Source of the DNA: a virus
Length of the DNA: 35,218 bases
Virus record (IMG/VR): IMGVR_UViG_3300049915_000066
Coordinates: 1-35,218 of that record
Direction: 5' to 3' (one strand)
Made by a program: the position numbers and the translations under genes. Below, one piece after another: positions 15,052-23,071 of this stretch (the stretch's first letter is position 1; the number at the start of each line of letters is the position of its first letter). Below the pieces are notes generated by a model. That model saw nothing but the letters and a program-made list of their open reading frames with translations. It searched no databases and had not been told where the DNA came from.

Positions 15052-15714
15052 GTGGCGACACTTGAGCAGCTAGATAATTGGGGGACGATGGATAACATCG
15101 ACTCCTTTGGCACGTTGGAGCAGTTAGATAACCTGACGCTCCAGCAGCCGACTGCTGCTGTATCAATAGCTGCCACAACATCCGCGTCACTCAAGCGCAT
15201 ATTGCACTTTGTCGCCTCTGTAACCGGCGCGGCATCTGTCGCAGCTTATGCCTCGTTTATTGCTAGGTTTGCGGCGTCAGTGTCCACCGCCATTACAACC
15301 TCGGCATCGGTTCTCCGCATCCGGCCATTTGAGGCGAGCGCGTCAATCGCGGCGACATCATCTGGCGCATTCTCCCGCATCAGGGGAATGCTGTCGGCGG
15401 TCTCGACAGCGGTGACCGCGTCAAGCGAAAACGCCGTCACGTTTGTGATGTCTGCGGCGCCGGACATGCGTATGACTGTGGCCGGTCGCCCTCACGTTAT
15501 GGGTGATCGCTGGTCTGTTGTCGGCGGGGATGGTGAGACGTGGAATGTTATAAAGGTTTTTCCCGCTACCCTTGAGGACTTGGACCAGCTAGGCTCGATG
15601 GACAGCCTAAACTATTACGGGACGCTAGAGGATTTAGATGACCTTAGCGAGATTATTCCAAACACAACGTGGACAACGGCCACAACCGGCAGTGAAAGGT
15701 GGGCAGTAAAGTGA
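15052..15714 (+). CDS. Repeat-containing probable tail protein (220 aa)
   Basis: The start is GTG 15052, preceded by AAGGGGG. The two ends carry the same motif twice over: LEQLDNWGTMDNIDSFGTLE near the N-terminus and LEDLDQLGSMDSLNYYGTLE near the C-terminus. Between them lie about three Ala/Ser/Thr-rich units (for example ASVSTAITTSASVLRIRPFE), suggesting a repetitive beta or helical rod. Such LD..G..D repeats are familiar from marine phage tail regions, function unknown. Its end overlaps the next start (GTGA). Confidence 0.65.
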   Translation: MATLEQLDNWGTMDNIDSFGTLEQLDNLTLQQPTAAVSIAATTSASLKRILHFVASVTGAASVAAYASFIARFAASVSTAITTSASVLRIRPFEASASIAATSSGAFSRIRGMLSAVSTAVTASSENAVTFVMSAAPDMRMTVAGRPHVMGDRWSVVGGDGETWNVIKVFPATLEDLDQLGSMDSLNYYGTLEDLDDLSEIIPNTTWTTATTGSERWAVK

Positions 15715-17165
15715 TCCCTTTTGGCGAGTGGCTCCCCGATCAGGCCGACCTATTAAACGCTGGCGTTACCGTGGCGACTAACGTGCTGCCTGCGGCCAAT
15801 GGCTATCACTCTATGAACAGCTTTGTGCCGTACAGCAACGCCGCCACCGCAACGATCAAGGGCATCTTTGCGGCGAAAGACAACGCCTCAAACACTAAGC
15901 TGTTCGCTGGCGATGCGACAAAGCTGTATCTCCACGCCTCAGTGGACAACGACCTAGACGACATCAGCAAGGCCGGGGGCTACACGCTGACCGACTTTGA
16001 GCGGTGGAGATTTGTGCAGTTTGGCGATGACGTTATTGCGGCAGGCGGTGTCGGGGAGACGCCTCAGAAATTCGGACTTGGCACGTCAAGCGCGTTTGCC
16101 GACCTTGGCGGCACCCCGCCGAAGGCTGACTTCATTGCGGTGGTTCGAGACTTTGTGTGGCTCGCCAACGTGGACACTGGCTCTGGGCGTGTTCCATATC
16201 AGTGCTACTGGTCAGGGTTTAACGATCCGACAAGCTGGACCGCAGGCGTAAACCAGAGCGATTTTCAAAACCTGCCGGACTCAGGCGCTATCACCGGGCT
16301 AGTCGGCGGAGAGTACGCGACAATCCTGACAGAGCGAGCCATCTTTCGGGCCACCTACACAGGACCGCCGCTGATCTGGCAATTTGACAAGGTTGTGTCT
16401 GAGCGCGGGTGTGCGTTCAAGGATTCAGTCTGCAACGTGGGCGGTTTAGTGTTTTTCCTAGCAAACGATGGCTTCTACGCATTTGATGGGCAACGCGCCA
16501 CGCCCATTGGGTCGGAGAAAGTTAACGAGTTTTTCAAGAATGATTTTGACTCTAACTATGACTACCGCATGAGCGCCTCTGTTGATCCGATCAATGAGGT
16601 GGCGATGTGGTCCTACACGTCCACGCAGTCACCGTCTGGACAGCCGGACAAGATCATCATGTACAACTACACGCTGAACAAGTGGTCTCTGGCCGAGGTT
16701 GAGGCTGACCTACTCGCGCCTATGTTCTCTTCTGGATACACGGTTGACGGCCTCGACAATCTATCGGCCACTGTTGACGGTCTCAGCATCCAGCTAGACA
16801 GCCGGTTCTTTAAGGGCGGGCAGTATTTCTTCGGCGGTGCGTATGGCGACAAGATTTACACCTTTACGGGCGCACCGCTGACGGCAACTATTGAGACCTC
16901 AGAGGTGCCGGTGTCTATGGGCAAGAACTCCATCGTCACGCGCGTTTACCCGTACTACGAGGACGGCACTGTCTCAATGGCGGTTGGCACCAGAAACACA
17001 CAGGCGAGCCAGCATGTTTTCACCAGTGCCGTTTCACCCAATGACGCAGGGTTTGTCCCGTTTCGCTCGCAGGGCCGCTACCACAGGGCGCGGATGACGC
17101 TGTCTGATGGGTGGTCAAAGGCGCTGGGCATTGACATTGAGGCGCGGGAGATTGGCCGGCGATGA
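15711..17165 (+). CDS. Tail nozzle / tail tubular protein (P22 gp10-like, 484 aa)
   Basis: GTG 15711 is chosen because AAAGG lies upstream at 15695-15699 and the resulting N-terminus (MIPFGEWLPDQADL) matches the usual opening of this family. The alternative GTG 15699 adds four residues. The protein is beta-rich throughout, with repeated strand units (KGIFAAKDNASNTKLFAGD, FVWLANVDTG, LVFFLANDGFYAFDGQRATP) like a propeller. It fits the P22 gp10-type tail hub or nozzle that closes the portal channel. It follows the adaptor as in other podoviruses. Its stop overlaps the next ATG. Confidence 0.75.
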   Translation: MIPFGEWLPDQADLLNAGVTVATNVLPAANGYHSMNSFVPYSNAATATIKGIFAAKDNASNTKLFAGDATKLYLHASVDNDLDDISKAGGYTLTDFERWRFVQFGDDVIAAGGVGETPQKFGLGTSSAFADLGGTPPKADFIAVVRDFVWLANVDTGSGRVPYQCYWSGFNDPTSWTAGVNQSDFQNLPDSGAITGLVGGEYATILTERAIFRATYTGPPLIWQFDKVVSERGCAFKDSVCNVGGLVFFLANDGFYAFDGQRATPIGSEKVNEFFKNDFDSNYDYRMSASVDPINEVAMWSYTSTQSPSGQPDKIIMYNYTLNKWSLAEVEADLLAPMFSSGYTVDGLDNLSATVDGLSIQLDSRFFKGGQYFFGGAYGDKIYTFTGAPLTATIETSEVPVSMGKNSIVTRVYPYYEDGTVSMAVGTRNTQASQHVFTSAVSPNDAGFVPFRSQGRYHRARMTLSDGWSKALGIDIEAREIGRR

Positions 17166-17485
17166 CGACTGAGCAGCGCACCACCAACTTCCGCACACTC
17201 AACCCGATCACCGCGACAACGCGCGAGATCGCCGAGGTACTCAACCGCACAATCAACGGCGGCTTGAACAGCGTTGGGTATGTGACGCTTCCGGGAACCT
17301 CCACGCAGATCACGGTTGACGATCCGAGATATTCCGTCTCGTCTCTGGTATTCTTCACCGGCGTTGACCACAATCCGTGGCATCACGACCCGTACATCGA
17401 CAGTACAAGCACAGACGGCACGATGGTCATTAACTACAGCAACTCAGGACACGATGCTCCATTCGCCTACCTTATTATCGGCTAA
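17162..17485 (+). CDS. Small tail-region protein (107 aa)
   Basis: The gene overlaps the nozzle gene (ATGA). The sequence has an N-terminal helix (TREIAEVLNRTINGGLNSVG), then beta strands (YVTLPGTSTQITVDDPRYSV) and a C-terminal FAYLIIG. This arrangement is a widespread small phage tail protein of unknown role, usually just after a P22 gp10-like gene. The 3' end overlaps the next gene by 32 nt. Confidence 0.65.
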   Translation: MTTEQRTTNFRTLNPITATTREIAEVLNRTINGGLNSVGYVTLPGTSTQITVDDPRYSVSSLVFFTGVDHNPWHHDPYIDSTSTDGTMVINYSNSGHDAPFAYLIIG

Positions 17486-17855
17486 TGACAGAGCCGTACA
17501 CGAATGGAACCGCTGCAAGCGCTGGATTGGTGACGCGCTTGAGTATGCTGGCGGATCACACACAATGGACGATGTGGCGCAAGCTGTGTGGTCTGGGAAA
17601 GCCCAATTCTTTCCGCTGCAAAAGTCTGCTATAATCACCGAAATAGTGGACTACCCGCAGAAGGCTATGTGCCGGATATGGCTCGCGGGCGGGGACTTGG
17701 ACGAATTGATGGACGCAGAAAAGTCTATTGCGTATTGGGCAAAGACGCAGGGATGCGCCGGAATGGAGATCGTTGGCCGCAGGGGCTGGTCTCGTCAACT
17801 GAAAGACTACCGACAGAGCGCGGTTGTATTGATGAAGGATTTTAGCAATGAGTAA
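17454..17855 (+). CDS. Conserved phage protein, GNAT-like fold suspected (133 aa)
   Basis: ATG 17454 is the best start: AGGA lies 6 nt upstream and the conserved part begins with HEWNRCKRWIGDALEY. A longer frame from 17316 would sit inside the previous gene. The core has FPLQKSAIITEIVDYPQKAM, then CRIWLAGGDLDELMDAEKSI and MEIVGRRGWSRQLKDY. This order resembles small GNAT-like proteins common in tail regions of podoviruses. No catalytic acetyl-CoA motif is obvious, so a structural or chaperone role is as likely. It overlaps the next gene by 8 nt. Confidence 0.65.
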   Translation: MLHSPTLLSANDRAVHEWNRCKRWIGDALEYAGGSHTMDDVAQAVWSGKAQFFPLQKSAIITEIVDYPQKAMCRIWLAGGDLDELMDAEKSIAYWAKTQGCAGMEIVGRRGWSRQLKDYRQSAVVLMKDFSNE

Positions 17856-18606
17856 AGGCGGCGGACAGACACGGCAGGTGACCCAAACCCTGACAGACCC
17901 AACCACGGCACCGTTCAAGGAGTTTGGTCTGTCAGAGGCCAAGAAGCTGTATGAGGCTGGGCCTATGCAATACTACCCCGGCCAGACGGTTGTGGGGTTT
18001 TCGCCTGAGTCGGAAATGGCTCTTGGCGCGTTGCGTCAGCAGGCAATACAAGGCTCGCCATTTATCGGCGCGGTTCAAGATGTCGTGATGCAGAACCTGA
18101 TGGGGACTAACCCGCTACAGTCTGCCGCGTTCCGCCCCGCCATTCAAGCGGTTGAGGCGCAGGCCGCGAAGGCCGGGCGGTACGGCTCCGGCTACCAGCA
18201 GGCGGCAGTGGCCGAGGCGCTCGCGCCTATGGCATACGAAGTGCAGCAGCAGGCCATCCAGCAGGCGCCTGCGGCTCGACAGTTTGGCTTCGCTGACCTT
18301 GAGACGCTGGCAGGCGTTGGCGCCGCCAGAGAGGCGCAGCAGCAGGCGCAGCTTGCGGGCGACATTGAGCGCTTTCAGTTTGAGCAGCAGGCACCGCAGG
18401 CTGCGCTGGCGAATTACCTTGCATCTGTGCAGGGCGGTCAGCTTGGTACGCAGCAAATCACGCCATACTATCGCCAGCCAGCGCTTAGCGCCCTTGGCGG
18501 AGCGCTTGGCGGCGCGCAGATTGGTGGGATGATGACGCCAAAAGGCGGCGCTGTTAACCCAATGTATGCCCTCGGCGGCGGCTTGCTCGGCTTGTTTGGC
18601 GCATAG
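17848..18606 (+). CDS. Putative internal virion/ejection protein (252 aa)
   Basis: The sequence is Ala/Gln-rich and helical: AGRYGSGYQQAAVAEALAPM, then FGFADLETLAGVGAAREAQQ and a Gln-rich heptad region. It ends in a Gly/Ala-rich hydrophobic stretch (LGGALGGAQIGG, then ALGGGLLGLFGA) that could insert in a membrane. Size, composition and position before two larger Ala/Gly-rich proteins match the small ejection protein of podoviruses. The role in forming a trans-envelope DNA conduit is inferred. Confidence 0.65.
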   Translation: MSKGGGQTRQVTQTLTDPTTAPFKEFGLSEAKKLYEAGPMQYYPGQTVVGFSPESEMALGALRQQAIQGSPFIGAVQDVVMQNLMGTNPLQSAAFRPAIQAVEAQAAKAGRYGSGYQQAAVAEALAPMAYEVQQQAIQQAPAARQFGFADLETLAGVGAAREAQQQAQLAGDIERFQFEQQAPQAALANYLASVQGGQLGTQQITPYYRQPALSALGGALGGAQIGGMMTPKGGAVNPMYALGGGLLGLFGA

Positions 18607-18615
18607 GAGGATTAA

Positions 18616-20010
18616 ATGGCTGACGGACTTTTGGGCGTTGATTTTAATGACCCCCGGACAAGATCAAACCTTGCAATGGCAATGTCTCTGCTTGAAGCCG
18701 GCGGCCCCAGCCTGACCCCTACATCTCTAGGGCAGGCTATAGGTCGCGCCGGGCAAGCGGGCTTGACCGCATACGACACTCAACAGGCCGCCCTGCGGCA
18801 AAAGACTTTGGATGACCTAGCGCTAAAGTCAAGGCAAGCAGAAATTTCCGAAGTAAATAGGAAGGCAGCTTTAAGAGGGCAATTGTTGCTGGCAAAAGAC
18901 CCAGCGGCCCGCGCTGCAATTCTTGCACAGATTAACCCAGAACAGACCGCCACCAGCGAGTTTGAGGCGGGGTTAAAGCCCCCGACAATGAGGACCATAT
19001 ATAGGCAGGGTCAGCCTGTTATGCAGCAGTGGAACCCGCAGACGCGGACTTACTCTGACATTGGCCCCGGCAAGCCTCCCGAGGCAATTATTAGAGAAAT
19101 ACAAGCCCCCGGCGGAGGAACAACCCTTGCGAGAATAGTGCCGTCTCAGATGATGCCCGGCAGCCTAATGGCTCAGGCGATTGAAGGTGTTGGCATAACT
19201 CCACCAGCCGCAGTCAAGCCGACAACTTTAACTTCTGGAGTCGCCGGTCAGCCGGGCGCGACAACCACAATGCAACTGGTCCCCATCGAAGGCGGCGGGT
19301 TTGAAGCCCAGCCCATTCCGGGGCTTGAGCCAAAAATGCCTGCCCCAAAAACGGGTCAGAAAATCTCTGTCGCCAGTGATGGCACGGTCACGGTGGCGAC
19401 AGGCGTTTCGGGCGCTGCGCTTGAAAAGCCAACGAAAAAAGCCATTGAGGACCAGATACTTGAAACGACAAAAATATTGAGCAGCTTGGATCAGATTGAT
19501 CAACTATATGACCCAAGTTTCTTAAACGTGCCAACAAAGATATCAAATTACGTTGACCTTACTATGGAAAAGCTGACTGGTGTGCCGCCAGAAAACGCGG
19601 ATCAGCTTATAAAGTATTCTCGATTTAGGGCATCGACTCAAGAGTTGTTCAGTACAATACTCAAGCAGCTTTCGGGTGCCGCTGTCACAAAATTTGAGCT
19701 TGATAATGCAAGGACGTTTTTGCCTGATAAGGGCGACTCTCCGAGCATGTTCAAGGCAAAGGTCGATAACTTCAGGACCATAACAAGGGCGGCTCTGTAT
19801 AGAGCGCAGCAGTTGCAAGCCGGTAATGACAAAATTACTGAAGACTTGGCTAGGAAATACCCACTCTCTTTGCAAGCCCCTTCAGGGGAAACGGTTTACA
19901 TAGATCAGTTTGTCGATAAATACATGACTATGGCGGCCCAACAAAATGTTGTCGGCACTCAAGCGGACGCGCTGCGGCTGTGGGCAAAAAAAGCACAAGA
20001 GGCTAGGTGA
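18616..20010 (+). CDS. Putative internal virion/ejection protein (464 aa)
   Basis: A strong AGGAGG precedes ATG 18616. The N-terminal ~110 residues are helical (LAMAMSLLEAGGPSLTPTSL, then AALRQKTLDDLALKSRQAEI). The middle (about 130-260) is Pro/Gly/Thr-rich and likely extended. The C-terminal ~200 residues are again helical (IEDQILETTKILSSLDQIDQ, VDNFRTITRAALYRAQQLQA). There are no catalytic motifs. It is the middle member of a three-gene set that looks like podovirus ejection proteins. The frame ends at 20010, 4 nt before the next start. Confidence 0.6.
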   Translation: MADGLLGVDFNDPRTRSNLAMAMSLLEAGGPSLTPTSLGQAIGRAGQAGLTAYDTQQAALRQKTLDDLALKSRQAEISEVNRKAALRGQLLLAKDPAARAAILAQINPEQTATSEFEAGLKPPTMRTIYRQGQPVMQQWNPQTRTYSDIGPGKPPEAIIREIQAPGGGTTLARIVPSQMMPGSLMAQAIEGVGITPPAAVKPTTLTSGVAGQPGATTTMQLVPIEGGGFEAQPIPGLEPKMPAPKTGQKISVASDGTVTVATGVSGAALEKPTKKAIEDQILETTKILSSLDQIDQLYDPSFLNVPTKISNYVDLTMEKLTGVPPENADQLIKYSRFRASTQELFSTILKQLSGAAVTKFELDNARTFLPDKGDSPSMFKAKVDNFRTITRAALYRAQQLQAGNDKITEDLARKYPLSLQAPSGETVYIDQFVDKYMTMAAQQNVVGTQADALRLWAKKAQEAR

Positions 20011-20014
20011 TTTA

Positions 20015-22102
20015 ATGTCAAACACGATAGACCCATTTGCCACAATGACATCTCCTACGGGCGCGGGACAAATATCTCGCGTTATCGAAACAGGGACCGA
20101 AGGCGCCGCGCGCCCGGTTGACGTGGCGATGGCGTCAGTTATTCAAGACCCAAACGCAAGGATGCGCTTCTACTCAGAGCGTATGGGCATTCCTATTGAA
20201 CGATTTGGCGTTTCTGGCGGAGACATTGTTTACCGCACAGATGTTGGCACTCTGCAAAAGGTTGCCCCGGGTTTTATTCGGGAGACCGCCAAGGGTTTGG
20301 GGCCATCGTTTCCCGCAGGTGGCGCGGCGATTGGGACCATACTTGGCGTCCCCTACGGTCCGCCGGGTATGGTTGGAGGCGGGGTGGCCGGCGCAACAGT
20401 CGGCCAGACCGGGCGCGAGTTTCTCGCCAAAGGTATGGCGGGTCAGAGGCCAAGCCCACTTAGAATAACTCAAGAAGCCTTGCTAGAGGCGGCAGGCGCC
20501 GCCGGCGGCTGGTTTATTGGCAAAGGCCTAACTAGAGCCGCCGCCAGAGACGCGGCAAGCATGTTTTCGGAGGCGACAAAAACGGCTGGGACAACAGCAG
20601 TAAGGGCGCTGCAAGAAACCGTTGATGCAGTAAACAAAAAATATGGCACCAAGATAACGCTGACGCCGGCGGAGTTGACTGGTGATGCAAATCTAGTCGC
20701 TGTCCAAAAGGCTCTTTCAGGAAGCCCTATAACTGGCGAAACAATGTCGCAGTTTGCTCAGGCGCGGGGCGGACAAATTGGCTCCGCGATGGAGCAGGCT
20801 CTTAGGGGGATTGCCCCATCGGCGCCATCAAGAGAAATAGCTGGCGGCGCATTGAGCGAGGCCGCAGAGCAGAGCATTATAAATCTTGAGAAAGCGCGGT
20901 CACGCGCTGGAAGCCCGGCGTACCGAATAGCATTTGAGGAGGGAGAGCAGGTTTCTATTAGTGGATTTGACGCGCTGTTGCAGCAAAAGATAAAAGACTT
21001 CCCCCGCCTGTCTGCCAAGCTAAATAAGATCAGAAGGTTTTACACAGACCCCGTAACGGATGCAGGAAAGCGTGTGGTTGATCGCCAGCCGCGCGAGGGG
21101 CTTGGTCTGGAGTTTATACAGAACAACGTCAAAGAAACTCTAGACGACATGATTGGAGAGGCAGCTGCACGTAACAGAGGGAAAGAGGTGAGGCAACTGC
21201 AAGAGTTGTTGGGCAATCTTCTTTTAAGCCTTGACAAGCAGGTGCCGAGCTTTGCGGCGGCGCGGAAGACTTGGGGGGATTTGAGCCGCCCCGTTGACGC
21301 CGCTGAGGGCGGCGTGCTTCCGATATTGGCGAATAAAAACATCAGAGACTTTGAGTATATGGGGTCTAGGTTTTTCAACTCAGCCTCACCTTCCGCAATC
21401 AAACAAGCCCGCGAAAACATCCTGTCGGTTGAAGGCGGGAAAGACATCTGGGACGCTTTCACAAGGGGGTCAATCGAGGGTATTTGGGAGCAGGCCGGCA
21501 AAGCCAGACTAGGCGATCTCCCGCGCCCCGATCTTTCTGCGTCTATGGCCCCAGCAAGGTTCTGGATAAATTTTGGTCAGGACCAAGGGTATAATCGCCT
21601 CAAGGCCGCTCTTGACCCAGAACAAATGGAAGCAATGGACAACCTCCTCAAGGTTATGGAAGCAGCGTCAAAGGCAATATATGTAGGGACCGACACTGCT
21701 GCCAAAGAATCTGCCAAAGACCTTATAAACACAACAGGCGGCGCTGGCGCGCTACGGTTTTTGTTAAATCCATTTGGCATCCCCGGCGCATTAAGCGATG
21801 TTACTGGAAGGCAGATAACTAACGCTAACCAAAGAAGGCTTGCAGAACTGATCACAAACGAGGGGTCTGTCGAGCAGCTTCAAAAAATTGTCGCTGGTCA
21901 GGGCGGGAAATATTTTAATGAGCGCAACATGACAATTCTCGGAACCGCGCTCACACAAGCCAGCGGGTATGCCGGCCTCCGTGTTGGGGGTGGCATGTAT
22001 GGAGTGGAGCCAGACCCCCTCTCCTTGGAGACCCCCCAAGCACCGGCGCGGTCAACGCCCTCCGGCGCCGGATCTGTGGTTGACCCTTTTGATGTGTTAT
22101 AA
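20015..22102 (+). CDS. Putative large internal virion/ejection protein (695 aa)
   Basis: ATG 20015 lies just after the previous stop, with GAGGCTAGG upstream; a longer frame from 19946 would overlap the upstream gene and is rejected. A Gly-rich, weakly hydrophobic stretch (GGAAIGTILGVPYGPPGMVG with VAGATVGQTG) at about residues 100-135 could cross a membrane. The rest is mostly helical, with a KKYGTKITLTPAELTGDANL segment at about 210-230. The size resembles the P22 gp16/T7 gp16 class of pilot proteins. I see no transglycosylase motif. Role is by analogy and order. Confidence 0.6.
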   Translation: MSNTIDPFATMTSPTGAGQISRVIETGTEGAARPVDVAMASVIQDPNARMRFYSERMGIPIERFGVSGGDIVYRTDVGTLQKVAPGFIRETAKGLGPSFPAGGAAIGTILGVPYGPPGMVGGGVAGATVGQTGREFLAKGMAGQRPSPLRITQEALLEAAGAAGGWFIGKGLTRAAARDAASMFSEATKTAGTTAVRALQETVDAVNKKYGTKITLTPAELTGDANLVAVQKALSGSPITGETMSQFAQARGGQIGSAMEQALRGIAPSAPSREIAGGALSEAAEQSIINLEKARSRAGSPAYRIAFEEGEQVSISGFDALLQQKIKDFPRLSAKLNKIRRFYTDPVTDAGKRVVDRQPREGLGLEFIQNNVKETLDDMIGEAAARNRGKEVRQLQELLGNLLLSLDKQVPSFAAARKTWGDLSRPVDAAEGGVLPILANKNIRDFEYMGSRFFNSASPSAIKQARENILSVEGGKDIWDAFTRGSIEGIWEQAGKARLGDLPRPDLSASMAPARFWINFGQDQGYNRLKAALDPEQMEAMDNLLKVMEAASKAIYVGTDTAAKESAKDLINTTGGAGALRFLLNPFGIPGALSDVTGRQITNANQRRLAELITNEGSVEQLQKIVAGQGGKYFNERNMTILGTALTQASGYAGLRVGGGMYGVEPDPLSLETPQAPARSTPSGAGSVVDPFDVL

Positions 22103-22126
22103 TCGCGCCAAGCAGAGGAGCGCTTT

Positions 22127-23062
22127 ATGAGTAAAGACAAAATCTCCGATTACGATCCCGTAGCCGCGCAGAACACGGACGTGGGCGGGATCAACCTATC
22201 CGAAGGCGTTATGGTTCCAAGCGACCTTAACAACGCCCAGAGGGAGATCATGAGCCACCTCGCGGACTTCGCGGACGGCACAACCGGCGTTGACGTTCTC
22301 AACTTGCAGGACGATGACGCCAGTGCGTCAATCAAGATACAGGCTCCGGCGACATTGACGACAACCACGACTTTCACCCTGCCAGATGGCGATGGGTCAA
22401 ACGGTCAGGTTCTGGACACTGACGGATCAGGCACTCTGGCTTGGACCAAGGTGCAGGCGGAAAACCTTGACGTGGCGGGGGATGGCACCGCCGGGCAGGT
22501 TCTCGCCAGTGACGGCGATGGGTCGTTTAGCTGGGCAAATCAGACAAGCTACCCGCAGGTCATCACGATCAAGACCAGCGGCGACTACGACATCCCGGCA
22601 GACGCGCAGGCGGTGATGATCCGCGCATCTGGTGGCGGCGGTGGTGGCACCGACTTGTTCCCTTCTGGCGGTGGACTAGGCGTTGCTGAAGGCACAGACG
22701 GCGGCAGCACCACAGTCACCAACGGCACGTTGAGCGTTGCGGTCACTGCAACTGGTGGCCGCGCCGGCCACTACACAACAGGCTCAATCGCATCCAAGGA
22801 TGTAATCTCCGGTTCAACTGGTGGTGATGTGATGGTCGGCGCTGGCGCTGCTGGCGGGCGCTCAACAGCAGGGCAAGGCGGCAACTTCACCTATGACGGG
22901 CCTGCGTCTCCGGCCACAAACGGAAACGTGGTTCACAAATATGTAACTGGCGCCAATGTCGGCGGTGAGACCTTGACGATTAGCTACGGCGCTGCCGGTG
23001 CTGCTGGCAATTCCGAAGCGACAGCCGGGCAGGCTGGGTATGTAGAAATCTGGGTATGGTAA
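22127..23062 (+). CDS. Tail fibre protein 1, glycine-rich tip (311 aa)
   Basis: The N-terminal ~50 residues (KDKISDYDPVAAQNTDVGG, then NNAQREIMSHLADFADGT) closely match the start of the next gene's product, so both probably attach to the same virion site. The middle has TTTTTFTLPDGDGSNGQVLD-like strands common in phage fibres. The C-terminal half is Gly/Ala/Thr-rich (for example ASGGGGGGTDLFPSGGG) and ends in AGYVEIWVW, as in glycine-rich receptor-binding tips. It lacks a chaperone domain. AGAGGAG sits upstream of ATG 22127. Confidence 0.75.
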   Translation: MSKDKISDYDPVAAQNTDVGGINLSEGVMVPSDLNNAQREIMSHLADFADGTTGVDVLNLQDDDASASIKIQAPATLTTTTTFTLPDGDGSNGQVLDTDGSGTLAWTKVQAENLDVAGDGTAGQVLASDGDGSFSWANQTSYPQVITIKTSGDYDIPADAQAVMIRASGGGGGGTDLFPSGGGLGVAEGTDGGSTTVTNGTLSVAVTATGGRAGHYTTGSIASKDVISGSTGGDVMVGAGAAGGRSTAGQGGNFTYDGPASPATNGNVVHKYVTGANVGGETLTISYGAAGAAGNSEATAGQAGYVEIWVW

Positions 23063-23071
23063 GGAAAGCAA

